Source: an uncultured Clostridia bacterium
GTDB taxonomy: Bacteria; Bacillota; Clostridia; Oscillospirales; Ruminococcaceae
Reading direction: 5' to 3'
Assembly (NCBI GenBank): GCA_944386475.1
Contig: CALXBH010000040.1
Location: forward strand, 1 to 38,330
Length of the DNA stretch: 38,330 bases
Below, piece by piece: positions 1-6,807 of this stretch. The translations under genes were made by a program, and so were the position numbers. The notes beneath the pieces were generated by a model. The model was not told where the DNA came from. It made no database searches and worked only from the letters and a program-made list of their open reading frames with translations. The stretch's first letter is position 1; each line of letters starts with the position of its first letter.

Positions 1-209
1 TTTCAAAATTCCACAGAGGCAGGGCTTAGGTTGGTGTTGCCTTTTTGCTGCCTGCATTCCACTTCTTGCGCCTTTTTGCTCATTTTTTCTTGCATCACCC
101 TCTTGACTTAATACCATTGGACTTTACAAAAGGCAGTGGAGTTACGTATTATCTTTTTGAGTAGCCTGCGGAAATTCTTTGCACGGGACATTATCCTGAT
201 GGATGATAG
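1..209. other. Window edge, no supported gene
   Basis: No convincing gene is visible here. A 30-codon minus-strand frame (3-95) preceded by AGAGGGTG exists, but it is too short and resembles nothing I recognise. The stretch lies beyond the terminator of the tRNA gene. Confidence 0.4.
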
Positions 210-243
210 AAAAAAGGCACAGTCATTTAGACTGTGCCTTTTT
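210..243 (-). terminator. Terminator of tRNA-Thr
   Basis: A perfect 13-bp hairpin (arms 212-224 and 230-242, 5-nt loop) directly abuts the encoded CCA end of the tRNA. On the minus strand it ends in a T-run. It is a typical intrinsic terminator for a single-tRNA transcript. Confidence 0.85.
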
Positions 244-318
244 GGAGCTGCTAACCAGATTCGAACTGGTGACCTCGTCCTTACCAAGGACGTGCTCTGC
301 CTGCTGAGCCATAGCAGC
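243..318 (-). tRNA. tRNA-Thr (anticodon GGT)
   Basis: The reverse complement folds as a 76-nt cloverleaf. The 7-bp acceptor stem is GCTGCTA/TAGCAGC, the D-arm contains GGCTCAGCAGGCAGAGC, the anticodon loop is TTGGTAA with GGT at positions 34-36, the T-loop is TTCGAAT, and CCA is encoded in the DNA. GGT reads the ACC/ACT threonine codons. The gene stands alone between its own promoter and terminator. Confidence 0.97.
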
Positions 319-354
319 ATAATTGTGAAACTAAACTCTTGAAACAGCTTTTTT

Positions 355-383
355 ATTATACTATGGGTTTGCAAAAAAGTCAA
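355..383 (-). promoter_or_regulatory. Sigma-A promoter of tRNA-Thr
   Basis: On the minus strand TTGACT (378-383) and TATAAT (355-360) are separated by exactly 17 bp, close to the vegetative consensus. The start point would fall about 30 nt before the tRNA 5' end. The -35 lies inside a perfect 13-bp inverted repeat (371-383/392-404). Confidence 0.85.
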
Positions 384-404
384 CTGTTTTTTTGACTTTT
401 TTGC
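371..404. repeat. Perfect 13-bp inverted repeat overlapping tRNA -35
   Basis: The arms GCAAAAAAGTCAA (371-383) and its complement (392-404) flank an 8-nt loop. It sits just past the stop of the vitamin-transporter gene, so it may serve as that operon's weak T-rich terminator. It also contains the -35 of the tRNA promoter. Confidence 0.55.
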
Positions 405-434
405 AAAATTCCCCACAGGTTTTAAAAGAGCGGG

Positions 435-1013
435 CTATGAAAGCTCAATATTCGCCGCTTTAAGGCCTTTTTTCACTAAATAGCACAGCGGAATTGACAG
501 AAGCACGGCCAGTATGGCGTTTACCAGGGAAATCAGTGCAGAGCTTCCCATTTCCACCAGTGCCACCTCCACGGCGATTTTTTGGAACCATATGCCGGTT
601 AAAAAGACTTTTCCAAGGTGCAGAACCATATACGCTACCGAACCGGCGATCCCGCCTAGAATGTTAAAGCCGAGCTTTTCACTTTTTCGTCCGCCCGCAT
701 GGGAAATGATGCCGCACAAAAATCCCATCATAAATTTAAACACCAATGTAAACGGTGCCGAAGCGATATAAAGAGGATTAAACAAATCAAATAAAAACGA
801 GCCGATTCCGGCTGCCGCACCGCCATACAGCCCGCCCAGCAGCAGGCCGGATAGCAGGCACATCACATTCCCCAGGTGAATTCTGGTATCCAATAACGGA
901 TTGGGAATGGGGAAAGATAGAAAAGAAAAAACGAATACAAGCGCCGCCATTAAGCCGGTGAACACCAGTTTAATGATCCGTTGATTATTTTCCTGCATAC
1001 TGTAACGCCGCAT
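435..1013 (-). CDS. ECF transporter S component, probably for a B6 vitamer
   Basis: This is a 192-aa hydrophobic protein with about six membrane segments, the usual size and shape of an energy-coupling-factor substrate-binding (S) component. Such proteins bind a vitamin at the outer face and dock with a shared EcfA/A'/T module, which is not in this window. Family-like features are the helix rich in FSFLSFPIPNP near residues 30-40 and the glycine-rich GLLLGGLYGGAAAGIGS segment. It lies 43 bp downstream of a pyridoxal-kinase gene in the same direction, so I infer a pyridoxine/pyridoxal S component (PdxU-like). Substrate assignment rests only on this neighbour. AAAGGGA precedes the chosen ATG; an internal Met at residue 6 is an alternative start. 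Confidence 0.75.
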   Translation of the reverse strand: MRRYSMQENNQRIIKLVFTGLMAALVFVFSFLSFPIPNPLLDTRIHLGNVMCLLSGLLLGGLYGGAAAGIGSFLFDLFNPLYIASAPFTLVFKFMMGFLCGIISHAGGRKSEKLGFNILGGIAGSVAYMVLHLGKVFLTGIWFQKIAVEVALVEMGSSALISLVNAILAVLLSIPLCYLVKKGLKAANIELS

Positions 1014-1056
1014 ATTGAAACATCCCTTTTATTGATAAAATATAATCCTCAAAATT

Positions 1057-1920
1057 TTAAAGCGGTTCATATCCCTTCAGGGAATGCTGCTGAGTGAGCC
1101 AGGGAAGGCATCGCTCCAGCATAACGCCGTACCGGGGATCCGTTCCGTAACTGTAGGTGGTTTTAATGGCGTATTCCAAAAACCGCGTAGCCCGTTCCAT
1201 AGCGATAGGAAGGCTGTCGCCTGTCAGCAGGGCGCCCACAGCCACACTGGCGTAGATATCGCCGGTGCCGGGATAGGACACCGGCACATAATCGCAGGCG
1301 ACACGCCAAAAAGCGCCGCGGTTATCATCATAGCCCAAGTTGCTGATGGTTCCGTCTGCCAAAGGCACGCCGGTAATCAGCACATATTTGGGGCCGAGTC
1401 CTGCCAGCCGCACCAGCCAGCTTTTCGCCTGGGCATGAGAAAGAGGCTCCGCGGGATATTCCTCCTTTAACAGAATGGCCGCCTCAGTGAGATTAGGGGT
1501 AATTAAATCCGCTTCCCGGACCAGCTCTTCCATACGGGAGCAAAGCTCCGGCGTATAGGTGCGGTAAGGTTTTCCGTGATCGCCCATCACCGGGTCAACA
1601 ACAGCCAGCGCATCCGGGTACTGATGGATAAATGTCCGGCAGTAGCCGATTTGATCGCTGGACCCCAAAAACCCGCTGTAAATACAGTCAAAGGAGATAG
1701 AAAGGCTGTGATAATGCTCCAGCGTAGGGAGAATATAATCGCTTAAATCGCGAAAAACCACCTCGCCCAAACCGCCCGTATGGGTGGAGAGCACCGCGGT
1801 GGGCACAGGACATACCTGAAGCCCCATTACCGACATGGCCGGCAGGATCACCGAAAGGGAACAGCGTCCGAACCCTGATAAATCGTGGATGGCCGCTACC
1901 CGTGCTGGCTCAGGCTGCAT
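1057..1920 (-). CDS. pdxY: Pyridoxal/pyridoxamine kinase (PdxY/PdxK family)
   Basis: This 287-aa ribokinase-fold enzyme phosphorylates pyridoxal, pyridoxine or pyridoxamine with ATP to make the 5'-phosphate coenzyme. The N-terminal HDLSGFGRCSL matches the substrate-binding start of PdxK/PdxY. VDPVMGDHGKPY is the central family motif, and SYPGTGDIYAS carries the GTGD signature with the catalytic Asp and anion hole. The length is normal. AAAGGAGC precedes the ATG. It is the first gene of a two-gene operon with a vitamin S component, which fits salvage of imported B6. A consensus promoter lies 41 bp upstream. Whether it is strictly PdxY or a bifunctional PdxK/ThiD-like kinase cannot be settled by eye. 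Confidence 0.88.
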   Translation of the reverse strand: MQPEPARVAAIHDLSGFGRCSLSVILPAMSVMGLQVCPVPTAVLSTHTGGLGEVVFRDLSDYILPTLEHYHSLSISFDCIYSGFLGSSDQIGYCRTFIHQYPDALAVVDPVMGDHGKPYRTYTPELCSRMEELVREADLITPNLTEAAILLKEEYPAEPLSHAQAKSWLVRLAGLGPKYVLITGVPLADGTISNLGYDDNRGAFWRVACDYVPVSYPGTGDIYASVAVGALLTGDSLPIAMERATRFLEYAIKTTYSYGTDPRYGVMLERCLPWLTQQHSLKGYEPL

Positions 1921-1960
1921 ACGCCCACGCTCCTTTCCAAGTTAGCTGTCATAGATTTTT

Positions 1961-1989
1961 ATTATACCTTTTTTTGTGAAAAAATGCAA
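1961..1989 (-). promoter_or_regulatory. Sigma-A promoter of the B6 salvage operon
   Basis: On the minus strand TTGCAT (1984-1989), a 17-bp spacer and TATAAT (1961-1966) lie about 40 bp before the kinase start codon. Confidence 0.8.
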
Positions 1990-2093
1990 CTATACCGGGA
2001 AAATGCTTCATAAGGATGGCAAAAACTTTCACTGATGGACAGCGGACCACTGGAGACACTAATAACAAATCCAAAAAAGAAAGGGTGAAGCAG

Positions 2094-2273
2094 ATGAACC
2101 GTACTGTCAGCAATGTGGTGAAAGGCGTTGCGGTGGGGATGGCGGTAGGAGCCGCCACCTATGCGCTGACCAGCACCAGGAAGAAAAAAGCAAAAGCGTT
2201 TAAAAAATCCGCCGGAAAAGCCATGAAAAACGTAGGTCACATGATCGACAACGTGGCGACCATGATGAAATAA
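2094..2273 (+). CDS. Small membrane protein, YtxH-like
   Basis: This 59-aa protein has a glycine/alanine-rich hydrophobic stretch (residues 7-25, VVKGVAVGMAVGAATYALT). A very basic segment with RKKKAKAFKK follows, then an amphipathic tail. This is the layout of small YtxH/gas-vesicle-like membrane proteins of Firmicutes, but no function follows from it. I chose the ATG at 2094, preceded by AAAGGGTG at good spacing, over an upstream in-frame ATG at 2016 whose extension is polar and unlikely. A strong terminator follows at 2356. Confidence 0.65.
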   Translation: MNRTVSNVVKGVAVGMAVGAATYALTSTRKKKAKAFKKSAGKAMKNVGHMIDNVATMMK

Positions 2274-2355
2274 CGCCTGGATGATAAAAAACGGCGACAG
2301 ACAAAAATCCCTCCATATGGTCGCCACTTATAAGACTCATAAAATTGGTTTTGGG

Positions 2356-2388
2356 AAACGGCGCAGCTTTGACTGCGCCGTTTTTCTG
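2356..2388 (+). terminator. Intrinsic terminator
   Basis: An 11-bp GC-rich hairpin (AAACGGCGCAG, 2356-2366; complement 2373-2383) is followed by a T-run. It ends the small membrane-protein transcript. Confidence 0.85.
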
Positions 2389-2599
2389 TGCTGCTTATAG
2401 GATGATGCTTAGCCGGTGAAAACAGCAGGTATGCCTTAAACAACATCTCCTTACAGGCAAGGGCCGGAAAGAAAGGGCAGATAGCCCTTACTATTCTTAA
2501 AAACGGAGCAAAAGTTTCTTTAACGGCCATCATCAGAGCCTTGGGCATATGATAAACCAAGGGCTGCCATGGCCCGAGTTTTGTGAAGGAGATTATATT
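2389..2599. other. Intergenic leader before VWA gene
   Basis: I see no gene and no convincing sigma-A promoter in these 211 bp. The CATATGAT at 2548-2555 faintly resembles a sporulation-sigma -10 element, but no matching -35 is evident. Only the ribosome-binding site GAAGGAGA just before 2600 is clear. Confidence 0.4.
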
Positions 2600-3976
2600 A
2601 TGGGTTTAAATACTTCGAATAAGCTAATCAGCACAGATCAAATTGACTGTGATGGTTCTTTAAAAGTAACGATTGCGCTGGCCGCTTCGCCGGATATCAG
2701 CAGCAATCCCACGGATATCGTACTGGTTCTCGACCGTTCCGGCAGTATGGCGGGAAGCCCGTTGGCCAATTTGAAAAACGGGGCGAAAAAATTCATCGAC
2801 ATCATTGACGAGGCCACCGACAGCTCCCAGGATGGAAACATCGGTTCGGGAAGCCGGATCGGCATTGTCAGCTTTGCCAGCACCGCTGTGCAGGATACAG
2901 CGCTTATTACCTCGGTGGATACGCTGAAGGCCGCCGTGGACAGCTTGACCGCAGGGGGTTCCACCAACCACGCCGACGCGTTTACCAAGGCGGTGGAGTT
3001 GTTTGACCCGGCTTCCACCAACGCCAAGGTGATCGTCATGTTCACAGACGGCAAGACAACCGCGGGCCCCGATCCCAATCCGATAGCGGCGGCTGCCAGA
3101 GCGGCGGGGATCATTATTTACTGCATCGGCCTGGTAGGGGCGGATGGGATTGATCCCACTGTGCTCAACGAGTGGGCCACCGATCCTGATTCTTCCCATG
3201 TGGCGATCACGCCGGACGACGGGGATTTGGAAGACCTGTTTGCCGACCTGGCCGAAAACATCTCCAAGCCGGGAGCCACCGACATTGTGATTGATGAGGT
3301 GCTGAATCCCGAATTTGTCATCACCGGCATTTTAACGCCGACCAAAGGCACTGCCGCCAAAATCAATGACACCACGTTACAATGGAAGATCGACGAGTTG
3401 GGCACCACCTCCAACGAGGGCGCAACCTTGGAGTTCTTTATTCAGCATGTGGCGGGTACGCCGGGAACCAAGCTTGTCAACCAGTCGATCACCTATACGG
3501 ACAATGAAAACAACCAGGCGACCTTCCAGACGCCGTCTGTACAGGTGGACTGCGGCATTGTTGTGAATCCGGAGCCCTGCCCGATCCCGGTTAACGTCAC
3601 CATCGAAGGCTGCCAGGACTCGCTGGTATACGACGTGGGCAACATTTATCTGGAATCTTTAGGACGGATTTTACAGCTGGACATCAACCTGAAAAACATC
3701 TGTCCCGGCAAGCGCGTAGCGCTGGGCGTTATCCTGACCGAGGTAGATCAGCAGGGGAATGAATACGAACGGGGCATGAAAACCATCACAGTTCCGGCCC
3801 ATTACTCCTCTGGCTGCCGGGATGTACTGGTAAAATGCATCAAGTTTGTCCTGCCGGAGGATCTGGACGTATCTTCGGGGAATGCCGGAGGCATCTGCAA
3901 TGCCAGAAACTTTAAGGTGCGGGCATTTGCCCACAACATCGATTTTGATTTCCGGTGCTGTGACCTAATCGTATGA
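2600..3976 (+). CDS. Leaderless VWA-domain protein with Cys-rich C-terminal domain
   Basis: This 458-aa protein opens with a short N-terminal segment and then a von Willebrand A domain (about residues 35-225). The domain has a complete metal-dependent adhesion site: DRSGS, the Thr of GGSTNHADAF and the Asp of MFTDGK. A beta-rich middle domain follows. A C-terminal domain from about residue 330 contains many cysteines (CPIPVNVTIEGC, ICPGKR, SSGCRDVLVKC, FRCCDLIV). There is no signal peptide, membrane helix or anchor motif, so it is either cytoplasmic, a spore/coat component or exported by an unknown route. The ATG at 2600 follows GAAGGAGA at normal spacing; an upstream in-frame ATG at 2549 lacks a ribosome site. 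It is monocistronic between two terminators. Function is unknown. Confidence 0.8.
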   Translation: MGLNTSNKLISTDQIDCDGSLKVTIALAASPDISSNPTDIVLVLDRSGSMAGSPLANLKNGAKKFIDIIDEATDSSQDGNIGSGSRIGIVSFASTAVQDTALITSVDTLKAAVDSLTAGGSTNHADAFTKAVELFDPASTNAKVIVMFTDGKTTAGPDPNPIAAAARAAGIIIYCIGLVGADGIDPTVLNEWATDPDSSHVAITPDDGDLEDLFADLAENISKPGATDIVIDEVLNPEFVITGILTPTKGTAAKINDTTLQWKIDELGTTSNEGATLEFFIQHVAGTPGTKLVNQSITYTDNENNQATFQTPSVQVDCGIVVNPEPCPIPVNVTIEGCQDSLVYDVGNIYLESLGRILQLDINLKNICPGKRVALGVILTEVDQQGNEYERGMKTITVPAHYSSGCRDVLVKCIKFVLPEDLDVSSGNAGGICNARNFKVRAFAHNIDFDFRCCDLIV

Positions 3977-4024
3977 CCGGCTTTTCAAACAGCCGCAGCC
4001 CAGACAAAAAAGAAAGTTAAAAGC

Positions 4025-4059
4025 AAAACCGCAGGCGTTTTAAGCGCCTGCGGTTTTTT
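4025..4059. terminator. Bidirectional terminator left of invertible segment
   Basis: The hairpin AAAACCGCAGGCG / CGCCTGCGGTTTT is flanked by A- and T-runs, so it can work in both directions. It ends the VWA transcript. It should also stop leftward transcription leaving the invertible segment. Confidence 0.85.
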
Positions 4060-4119
4060 ATTATACAAACAGAAAAATAAAAAACACCCAGTCACAAACC
4101 GGGCGCAAATTGAACTTAT

Positions 4120-4144
4120 TTTTCGTAGAGTTACACACTCCAAG
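4120..4144 (+). repeat. Recombination-site repeat, copy A (outer left)
   Basis: The sequence contains TAGAGTTACACACTCCAAG (4126-4144) preceded by TTTTCG. It is identical to copy B except for one base (CG versus CA at the left). Positions 4122-4142 are a perfect 21-bp inverted match to copy C at 5774-5794. Inside it GAGT and ACTC form short inverted arms around a 5-bp centre, as in tyrosine-recombinase core sites. Confidence 0.85.
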
Positions 4145-4190
4145 TTTTGCTTTACAGGCGGTCGCCTCTGCAAATCGGGAAAACCGGCGG

Positions 4191-4215
4191 AAAACCCCTT
4201 AAAATAAGGGCTTTT
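4191..4215. terminator. Small terminator between site copies A and B
   Basis: AAAACCCCTTAAAATAAGGG with a following CTTTT forms a 5-bp plus 4-bp stem around a single mismatch, with T-runs on either strand. Leftward transcription from the promoter at 4266 would meet it after crossing copy B. If copies A and C recombined, it would sit between that promoter and the fibre operon and could dampen expression. Confidence 0.55.
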
Positions 4216-4236
4216 CATAGAGTTACACACTCCAAG
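4212..4236 (+). repeat. Recombination-site repeat, copy B (inner left)
   Basis: TAGAGTTACACACTCCAAG (4218-4236) repeats copy A exactly at a 92-bp offset. Its core is a 17-bp perfect inverted match to copy C (4218-4234 versus 5774-5790). It lies only about 23 nt downstream of the predicted start of the leftward promoter. Confidence 0.85.
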
Positions 4237-4265
4237 AACGAGCGTAACTATCTATCTTATGTTTT

Positions 4266-4294
4266 ATTGTAGCAGATTGGGGCCAAAAAAGCAA
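4266..4294 (-). promoter_or_regulatory. Outward-facing promoter inside the invertible segment
   Basis: On the minus strand TTGCTT (4289-4294), a 17-bp spacer and TACAAT (4266-4271) form a near-consensus sigma-A promoter. It reads left, across site copies B and A, toward the terminator at 4025-4059 and into no gene. After inversion it would read right into the HTH-sipW-tasA operon with a leader of roughly 85 nt. Confidence 0.75.
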
Positions 4295-4400
4295 TAATCC
4301 CAGGTTAATTTTTTCATAAATTTTTCATCCATTGGTTATTTATGGTTGATTTTAACTAACAAAAAAGAAAAAACGGTAAAAATAAGCCGTCAAATTTTCC

Positions 4401-4518
4401 GTCTGCTTTCCGCGCATCAAGCGGAGACTTGCATTGCATTATCCCATGAGCGCAACGCGCGAATGGGATAATCGGCCATAGGGCGGAAGCGAACATTGTG
4501 AGCGAATCGTCCCGGCCG
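4401..4518 (+). ncRNA. Structured leader upstream of the recombinase
   Basis: This is a GC-richer block in an otherwise A/T-rich intergenic region, with three successive potential stem-loops. They are GTCT..CCGC with GCGG-AGAC (4401-4428), a perfect 10-bp stem ATTATCCCAT/ATGGGATAAT (4438-4447/4463-4472) enclosing a GCGC-AAC-GCGC hairpin, and CGGCC/GGCCG (4473-4477/4514-4518). It ends about 40 nt before the recombinase start. It could be a regulatory 5' leader or a separate small RNA. I recognise no known family. Confidence 0.4.
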
Positions 4519-4556
4519 TAAGAATAACCTATAACAAGGAAAGGACGTATTTTTAC

Positions 4557-5690
4557 ATGGCGAAAAAAGGAAACAACATCTACAAACGAAAGGACAACCG
4601 ATGGGAGGGGCGGTATATCAAAGGCTATACGCTGGCCGGCAGAATACAATATGGATATGTATACGGGAAAAGCTATCGGGAAACCCGGGAAAAGCAGCTT
4701 AAGGCACAGACGGCGCTGGCAAGCTGTCAGACACCCCCAAAACCCGGCAAAAAAACTTTTGGGGATTATTGCGATGAATGGTTGATCCTAAATCGCAGCC
4801 GGGTAAAGCCTGCTACCTATGTAAAATATTATAACATCGTCAACAACCATATCAAGCCCTTGGTAGGGGAGTGCCTTCCCCAGGCGTTTAACCAGGTATT
4901 TATTGAAACATTCAGCCACCGGCTGTTAACAGAAGGCTCCTTAAAGACGCCGAAGGGGCTTTCTCCCAAAACGGTGCGGGACATCCTGATGGTTTTGCAT
5001 GGGGTGTTAAAGTATATTAAACGGGAGACGGGAGATGGCACTTCCGGGATCGAAATTGTCTATCCAAAAGAGGAAAAAAAGGAGATGCGGGTGCTGACAA
5101 AAGAGGAACAAAGCCGCTTTGTCCGGTATCTTTTGTCCGAAATGGACAGCTGTAAATTCGGCGTGCTGCTGGCGTTGCTGACAGGGATGCGGATCGGGGA
5201 GGTCTGCGCGCTGCGGTGGCGGGACATCTCAATAAATGATAAAACCGTCCAGGTGGAAGGGACGATGCAAAGGCTTCAAACCCTGGATGGGGCGGCGCAA
5301 AAGACCTCGGTGGTGGTAGGTTCCCCAAAAAGCGAAACCTCCAAACGGGTGATTCCGCTGACTGATGAGGCCGCCGCTCTTTGCAGCCAGATGAAGCCGG
5401 AAACTCCAGACGCTTTTGTGCTCACCGGCGTGCCCGGCCATTTTATGGAGCCGCGGGCGTTGCAGTACCGCCTGGCCAAATACACCAAGGCGTGCGGCCT
5501 TGAACAGGTGAACTTCCACGCGCTGCGGCACACCTTTGCCACCCGCTGTGTGGAGGTGGATTTTGAGATCAAGTCTTTAAGCGAGATTTTAGGGCATTCC
5601 ACCGTCAAGGTGACGCTGGACCGGTATGTCCATCCCTCGATGGAATTAAAACGGGAAAATATGAAAAAGCTCCCGGCCATTGGATTTTAA
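4557..5690 (+). CDS. Tyrosine recombinase (Tn916 Int-like), intact
   Basis: This 377-aa site-specific recombinase breaks and rejoins DNA through a 3'-phosphotyrosine intermediate. Residues 1-50 form an AP2-like arm-binding domain (NNIYKRKDNRWEGRY). Residues about 65-155 are the SAM-like core-binding domain. From about 175 is the catalytic domain with Arg212 (TGMRIGE), Lys258, His321 and Arg324 (HALRHTFATR), His347 (LGHSTVKVTLDRY) and the nucleophile Tyr357. All catalytic residues are present, so it should be active. It lies within inverted repeats that are its likely substrates and is the only intact recombinase here. Weak AAGGAAAGG at long spacing precedes the ATG. No excisionase gene accompanies it, which fits an invertase role better than an excising element. 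Confidence 0.92.
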   Translation: MAKKGNNIYKRKDNRWEGRYIKGYTLAGRIQYGYVYGKSYRETREKQLKAQTALASCQTPPKPGKKTFGDYCDEWLILNRSRVKPATYVKYYNIVNNHIKPLVGECLPQAFNQVFIETFSHRLLTEGSLKTPKGLSPKTVRDILMVLHGVLKYIKRETGDGTSGIEIVYPKEEKKEMRVLTKEEQSRFVRYLLSEMDSCKFGVLLALLTGMRIGEVCALRWRDISINDKTVQVEGTMQRLQTLDGAAQKTSVVVGSPKSETSKRVIPLTDEAAALCSQMKPETPDAFVLTGVPGHFMEPRALQYRLAKYTKACGLEQVNFHALRHTFATRCVEVDFEIKSLSEILGHSTVKVTLDRYVHPSMELKRENMKKLPAIGF

Positions 5691-5718
5691 TAAAAACCGC
5701 CAATAAGCCGTCACAAAT

Positions 5719-5762
5719 AGCCGTCAAAGGGGAGAAAATTCCTCCCTTCTGGCGGCTGTTTC
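5719..5762 (+). terminator. Probable terminator of recombinase gene
   Basis: The outer arms AGCCG/CGGCT (5719-5723/5753-5757) enclose AAGGG/CCCTT (5727-5731/5744-5748), then GTTT. It should limit read-through from the recombinase into the fibre operon. Confidence 0.5.
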
Positions 5763-5773
5763 TATCTATGTAA

Positions 5774-5795
5774 TGGAGTGTGTAACTCTACGAAG
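5774..5795 (-). repeat. Recombination-site repeat, copy C (right, inverted)
   Basis: TGGAGTGTGTAACTCTACGA and the next A (5774-5794) are the exact reverse complement of 4122-4142 in copy A. Copy C lies 38 bp before the first gene of the fibre operon. This is the crossover position needed to deliver a promoter to that operon by inversion. Confidence 0.85.
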
Positions 5796-5832
5796 GAAAA
5801 ACGACGTGAAAATGGAAGAAAAGTGAGGCTGT

Positions 5833-6216
5833 ATGCAAACAGAATGGACATTGATGGAGGAACATAAAAAGCAGCTTTGCCAGACTGGCGCCGCCCATCT
5901 TCGGATCATGCGGGCCTATTTGGACTGGTCCCAGAGCAAGCTGGCCAGTTGCGTGGGCACCACCAGAAAACATATATCCGAAATTGAAAACGGGAGAGCG
6001 GCCCTTTCCTGGACGTTGTTTTTAGCATTGGCGGTGGTGTTTGCCCTTAATCCGGAAACACGGGAGTTCTCGGTTTTCAGACAGATGGCAGATCCGCAGG
6101 CCCTTTTGGTTTTATCCAACGGCAGGCATGAGCGGGACGAGCTGTTCCAGGGCCTGGAGAACAGTGAAAAAGCGGTTGCTTCAAAGAGAAATGGCGCAGG
6201 AGAAGACAAATCATGA
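5833..6216 (+). CDS. HTH (Xre/SinR-type) regulator heading the fibre operon
   Basis: This 127-aa protein has a lambda-repressor-like helix-turn-helix near its N-terminus (about residues 19-75). The visible pattern is LRIMRAYLDWSQSKLAS, TTRKHISEIENGR, then LFLALAVVF. The acidic/polar C-terminal tail has no recognised domain. It is the first gene after the inverted site and overlaps sipW by 4 bp (ATGA), so the two are translationally coupled. In Bacillus the Xre-type SinR represses the tapA-sipW-tasA operon, so a regulator inside a SipW/TasA operon makes sense as feedback control. Its targets are unknown. GTGAGG precedes the ATG. Confidence 0.8.
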   Translation: MQTEWTLMEEHKKQLCQTGAAHLRIMRAYLDWSQSKLASCVGTTRKHISEIENGRAALSWTLFLALAVVFALNPETREFSVFRQMADPQALLVLSNGRHERDELFQGLENSEKAVASKRNGAGEDKS

Positions 6217-6758
6217 CAATGCCCAAAAAAGTAAAGCGGATTTGGAATATTGCGTCCACCGTTATCGTGATTTTGGTCGTCATCATCGCGGTGCTGCTGG
6301 TGGGACTGCGGGTGTTTGGACTGCAAACTTATACGGTGCTATCCGGCTCTATGGAACCGACCTATCACACCGGCGCGCTTTTGTACGTCAAAGAGGTAGA
6401 ACCCGAGGAAGTCGAGGTAGGCGACCCCATAACCTTTGTGCTCAACGAGGATTTGGTGGTGGCTACCCACCGCGTTATTGATATCGACGAGGAAAATCAG
6501 CATTTTTACACCCAAGGCGACGCCAACGAAGCGCCGGATGGAGCGCCGGTGCATTTTGAAAACCTCATCGGCGTCCCGGTGTTTTCCATCCCTTATCTCG
6601 GCTATGTGGCCAATTTTATCCAAAAGCCTCCGGGGCTGTATATCACCATTGCCGCCGGAGCTGTGTTTTTGCTCTTGTTATTCCTGCCGGATCTTTTAAA
6701 AAAGACAGAGAAAGCTCCCGCCGGCAAGGCGGAGTCCGGTGAGGATCCAAACCCGTAA
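6213..6758 (+). CDS. sipW: ER-type signal peptidase I, SipW family
   Basis: This 181-aa membrane protease removes signal peptides from TasA/camelysin-type exported proteins. It has an N-terminal membrane helix (about residues 12-35), the catalytic Ser46 in VLSGSMEPT, and His86 in VVATHRV. His in place of the bacterial Lys marks the ER/archaeal type. Asp103 in TQGDANEAPD completes the active site. A second membrane helix (about 153-172) precedes a charged tail. It overlaps the regulator by 4 bp; a second Met two codons in is an alternative start. The following genes encode four proteins with matching signal peptides, its evident substrates. Confidence 0.93.
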   Translation: MTMPKKVKRIWNIASTVIVILVVIIAVLLVGLRVFGLQTYTVLSGSMEPTYHTGALLYVKEVEPEEVEVGDPITFVLNEDLVVATHRVIDIDEENQHFYTQGDANEAPDGAPVHFENLIGVPVFSIPYLGYVANFIQKPPGLYITIAAGAVFLLLLFLPDLLKKTEKAPAGKAESGEDPNP

Positions 6759-6807
6759 ATACCGCTTGCAAAGCGTTATTTAAATACGTGGGAAAGGAGG
6801 CGGACAA

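Larger units (their letters stand above)
4126..5790. mobile_element. Putative invertible DNA segment carrying its recombinase
   Basis: The segment is bounded on the left by two direct copies (A, B) and on the right by one inverted copy (C) of the same 17-21 bp sequence. It contains one gene, an intact tyrosine recombinase. It also holds a consensus promoter at 4266-4294 pointing left, out of the segment, and a structured leader. No good rightward promoter is visible between the recombinase and the fibre operon at 5833, so the drawn orientation looks transcriptionally silent for that operon. Inverted site order, recombinase in cis and an outward promoter at the edge are the design of phase-variation switches. 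Simple insertion of an integrative element is less likely because the repeats are inverted, not direct, across the gene. Confidence 0.7.

Noticed and set aside
3-95. Short minus-strand frame (30 codons) with AGAGGGTG just upstream
   Set aside because: Too short, close to the window edge, without recognisable features or a clear promoter.
4141-4262. CRISPR array suspected from the repeated ~20-bp unit
   Set aside because: Only two direct copies with a 70-bp spacer plus one inverted copy, and no cas genes; this is a recombination-site arrangement.
4382-5711. Direct repeat ATAAGCCGTCA (4382-4392 and again near 5703) bracketing the recombinase as possible att sites of an integrative element
   Set aside because: Only 11 bp, and the longer inverted repeats outside it explain the segment better. 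An integrative element origin cannot be fully excluded.
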